NCBI GenBank assembly: GCA_902467875.1
Contig: CABQWP010000055.1
Span: forward strand, 1-13,793
DNA: 13,793 nucleotides
Direction: 5' to 3'
Source: an uncultured Collinsella sp.
Lineage (GTDB): Bacteria; Actinomycetota; Coriobacteriia; Coriobacteriales; Coriobacteriaceae
The notes beneath the pieces were generated by a model, which saw only the letters and a program-made list of their open reading frames with translations, did not search any database and was not told where the DNA came from. Of the stretch, positions 13,744 to 13,793 are shown piece by piece. Position numbers and translations under genes: made by a program. Position 1 is the stretch's first letter, and every line of letters begins with the position of its first letter.

Positions 13744-13793
13744 ATGCAAGTTAAAAATCTATGTGGCCAATGTGATACCGTTGAACCCGCATA
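13744..13793 (+). CDS. Start of a further gene in the ABC operon (partial, cut by window end)
   Basis: ATG 13744 opens 2 nt after the ATPase stop, with AAAAGGG about 10 nt upstream. The visible 16 residues, MQVKNLCGQCDTVEPA, contain a CxxC pair that could be the start of a zinc ribbon or a cysteine-rich peptide. The frame is open to the window edge. Too little is visible to name it. Confidence 0.4.
   Translation, partial: MQVKNLCGQCDTVEPA

Overview
The window is high-GC (roughly 60-65% by eye) bacterial DNA with AGGAGG-type ribosome binding sites. The gene types, codon choice and a recurring intergenic repeat suggest a Coriobacteriia/Collinsella-like gut actinobacterium. This placement is inferred from overall appearance; there is no rRNA marker in the window.

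Left part (1-8741), core metabolism. A peptidase U32 family gene is broken or cut at its 5' end. It is followed by tyrS (tyrosyl-tRNA synthetase, with a textbook terminator) and ade (adenine deaminase). Next come two convergent Cof-type HAD phosphatases (5125-5919 + and 6027-6869 -). On the minus strand, a small ACT-domain protein gene (8454-8741) is transcribed toward a citrate synthase gene (6957-8375) that ends in a strong terminator. Two related 42-bp copies of an intergenic repeat lie after tyrS and between the HAD genes. The second copy sits in an elaborate inverted-repeat array. The plus-strand HAD gene is preceded by a long hairpin that buries its Shine-Dalgarno sequence.

Middle (8742-9137), about 400 bases with no convincing gene. 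It contains a dyad over the likely -10 of the ACT/citrate synthase operon, then a cluster of strong hairpins next to a recombinase remnant.

Right part (9138-13793), accessory island. It opens with the catalytic domain of a tyrosine recombinase that has lost its N-terminal domains. This remnant is fused in frame, across a single TAG, to the end of a small Cro/C1-type (YozG-like) regulator gene. The regulator lies 9 nt downstream of a four-helix DUF2975-type membrane protein gene. Diverging from that pair is an ABC exporter made of an unusual 740-residue permease, which looks like two ABC-2 permease halves fused in one chain, and a 246-residue ATPase. A further gene, whose product starts with a CxxC-containing segment, begins 2 nt after the ATPase and runs off the window. 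The proposed unit is therefore a regulator plus membrane-protein pair controlling, or partnering with, a divergent exporter, carried next to a decayed integrase. The substrate is not identifiable from the sequence.
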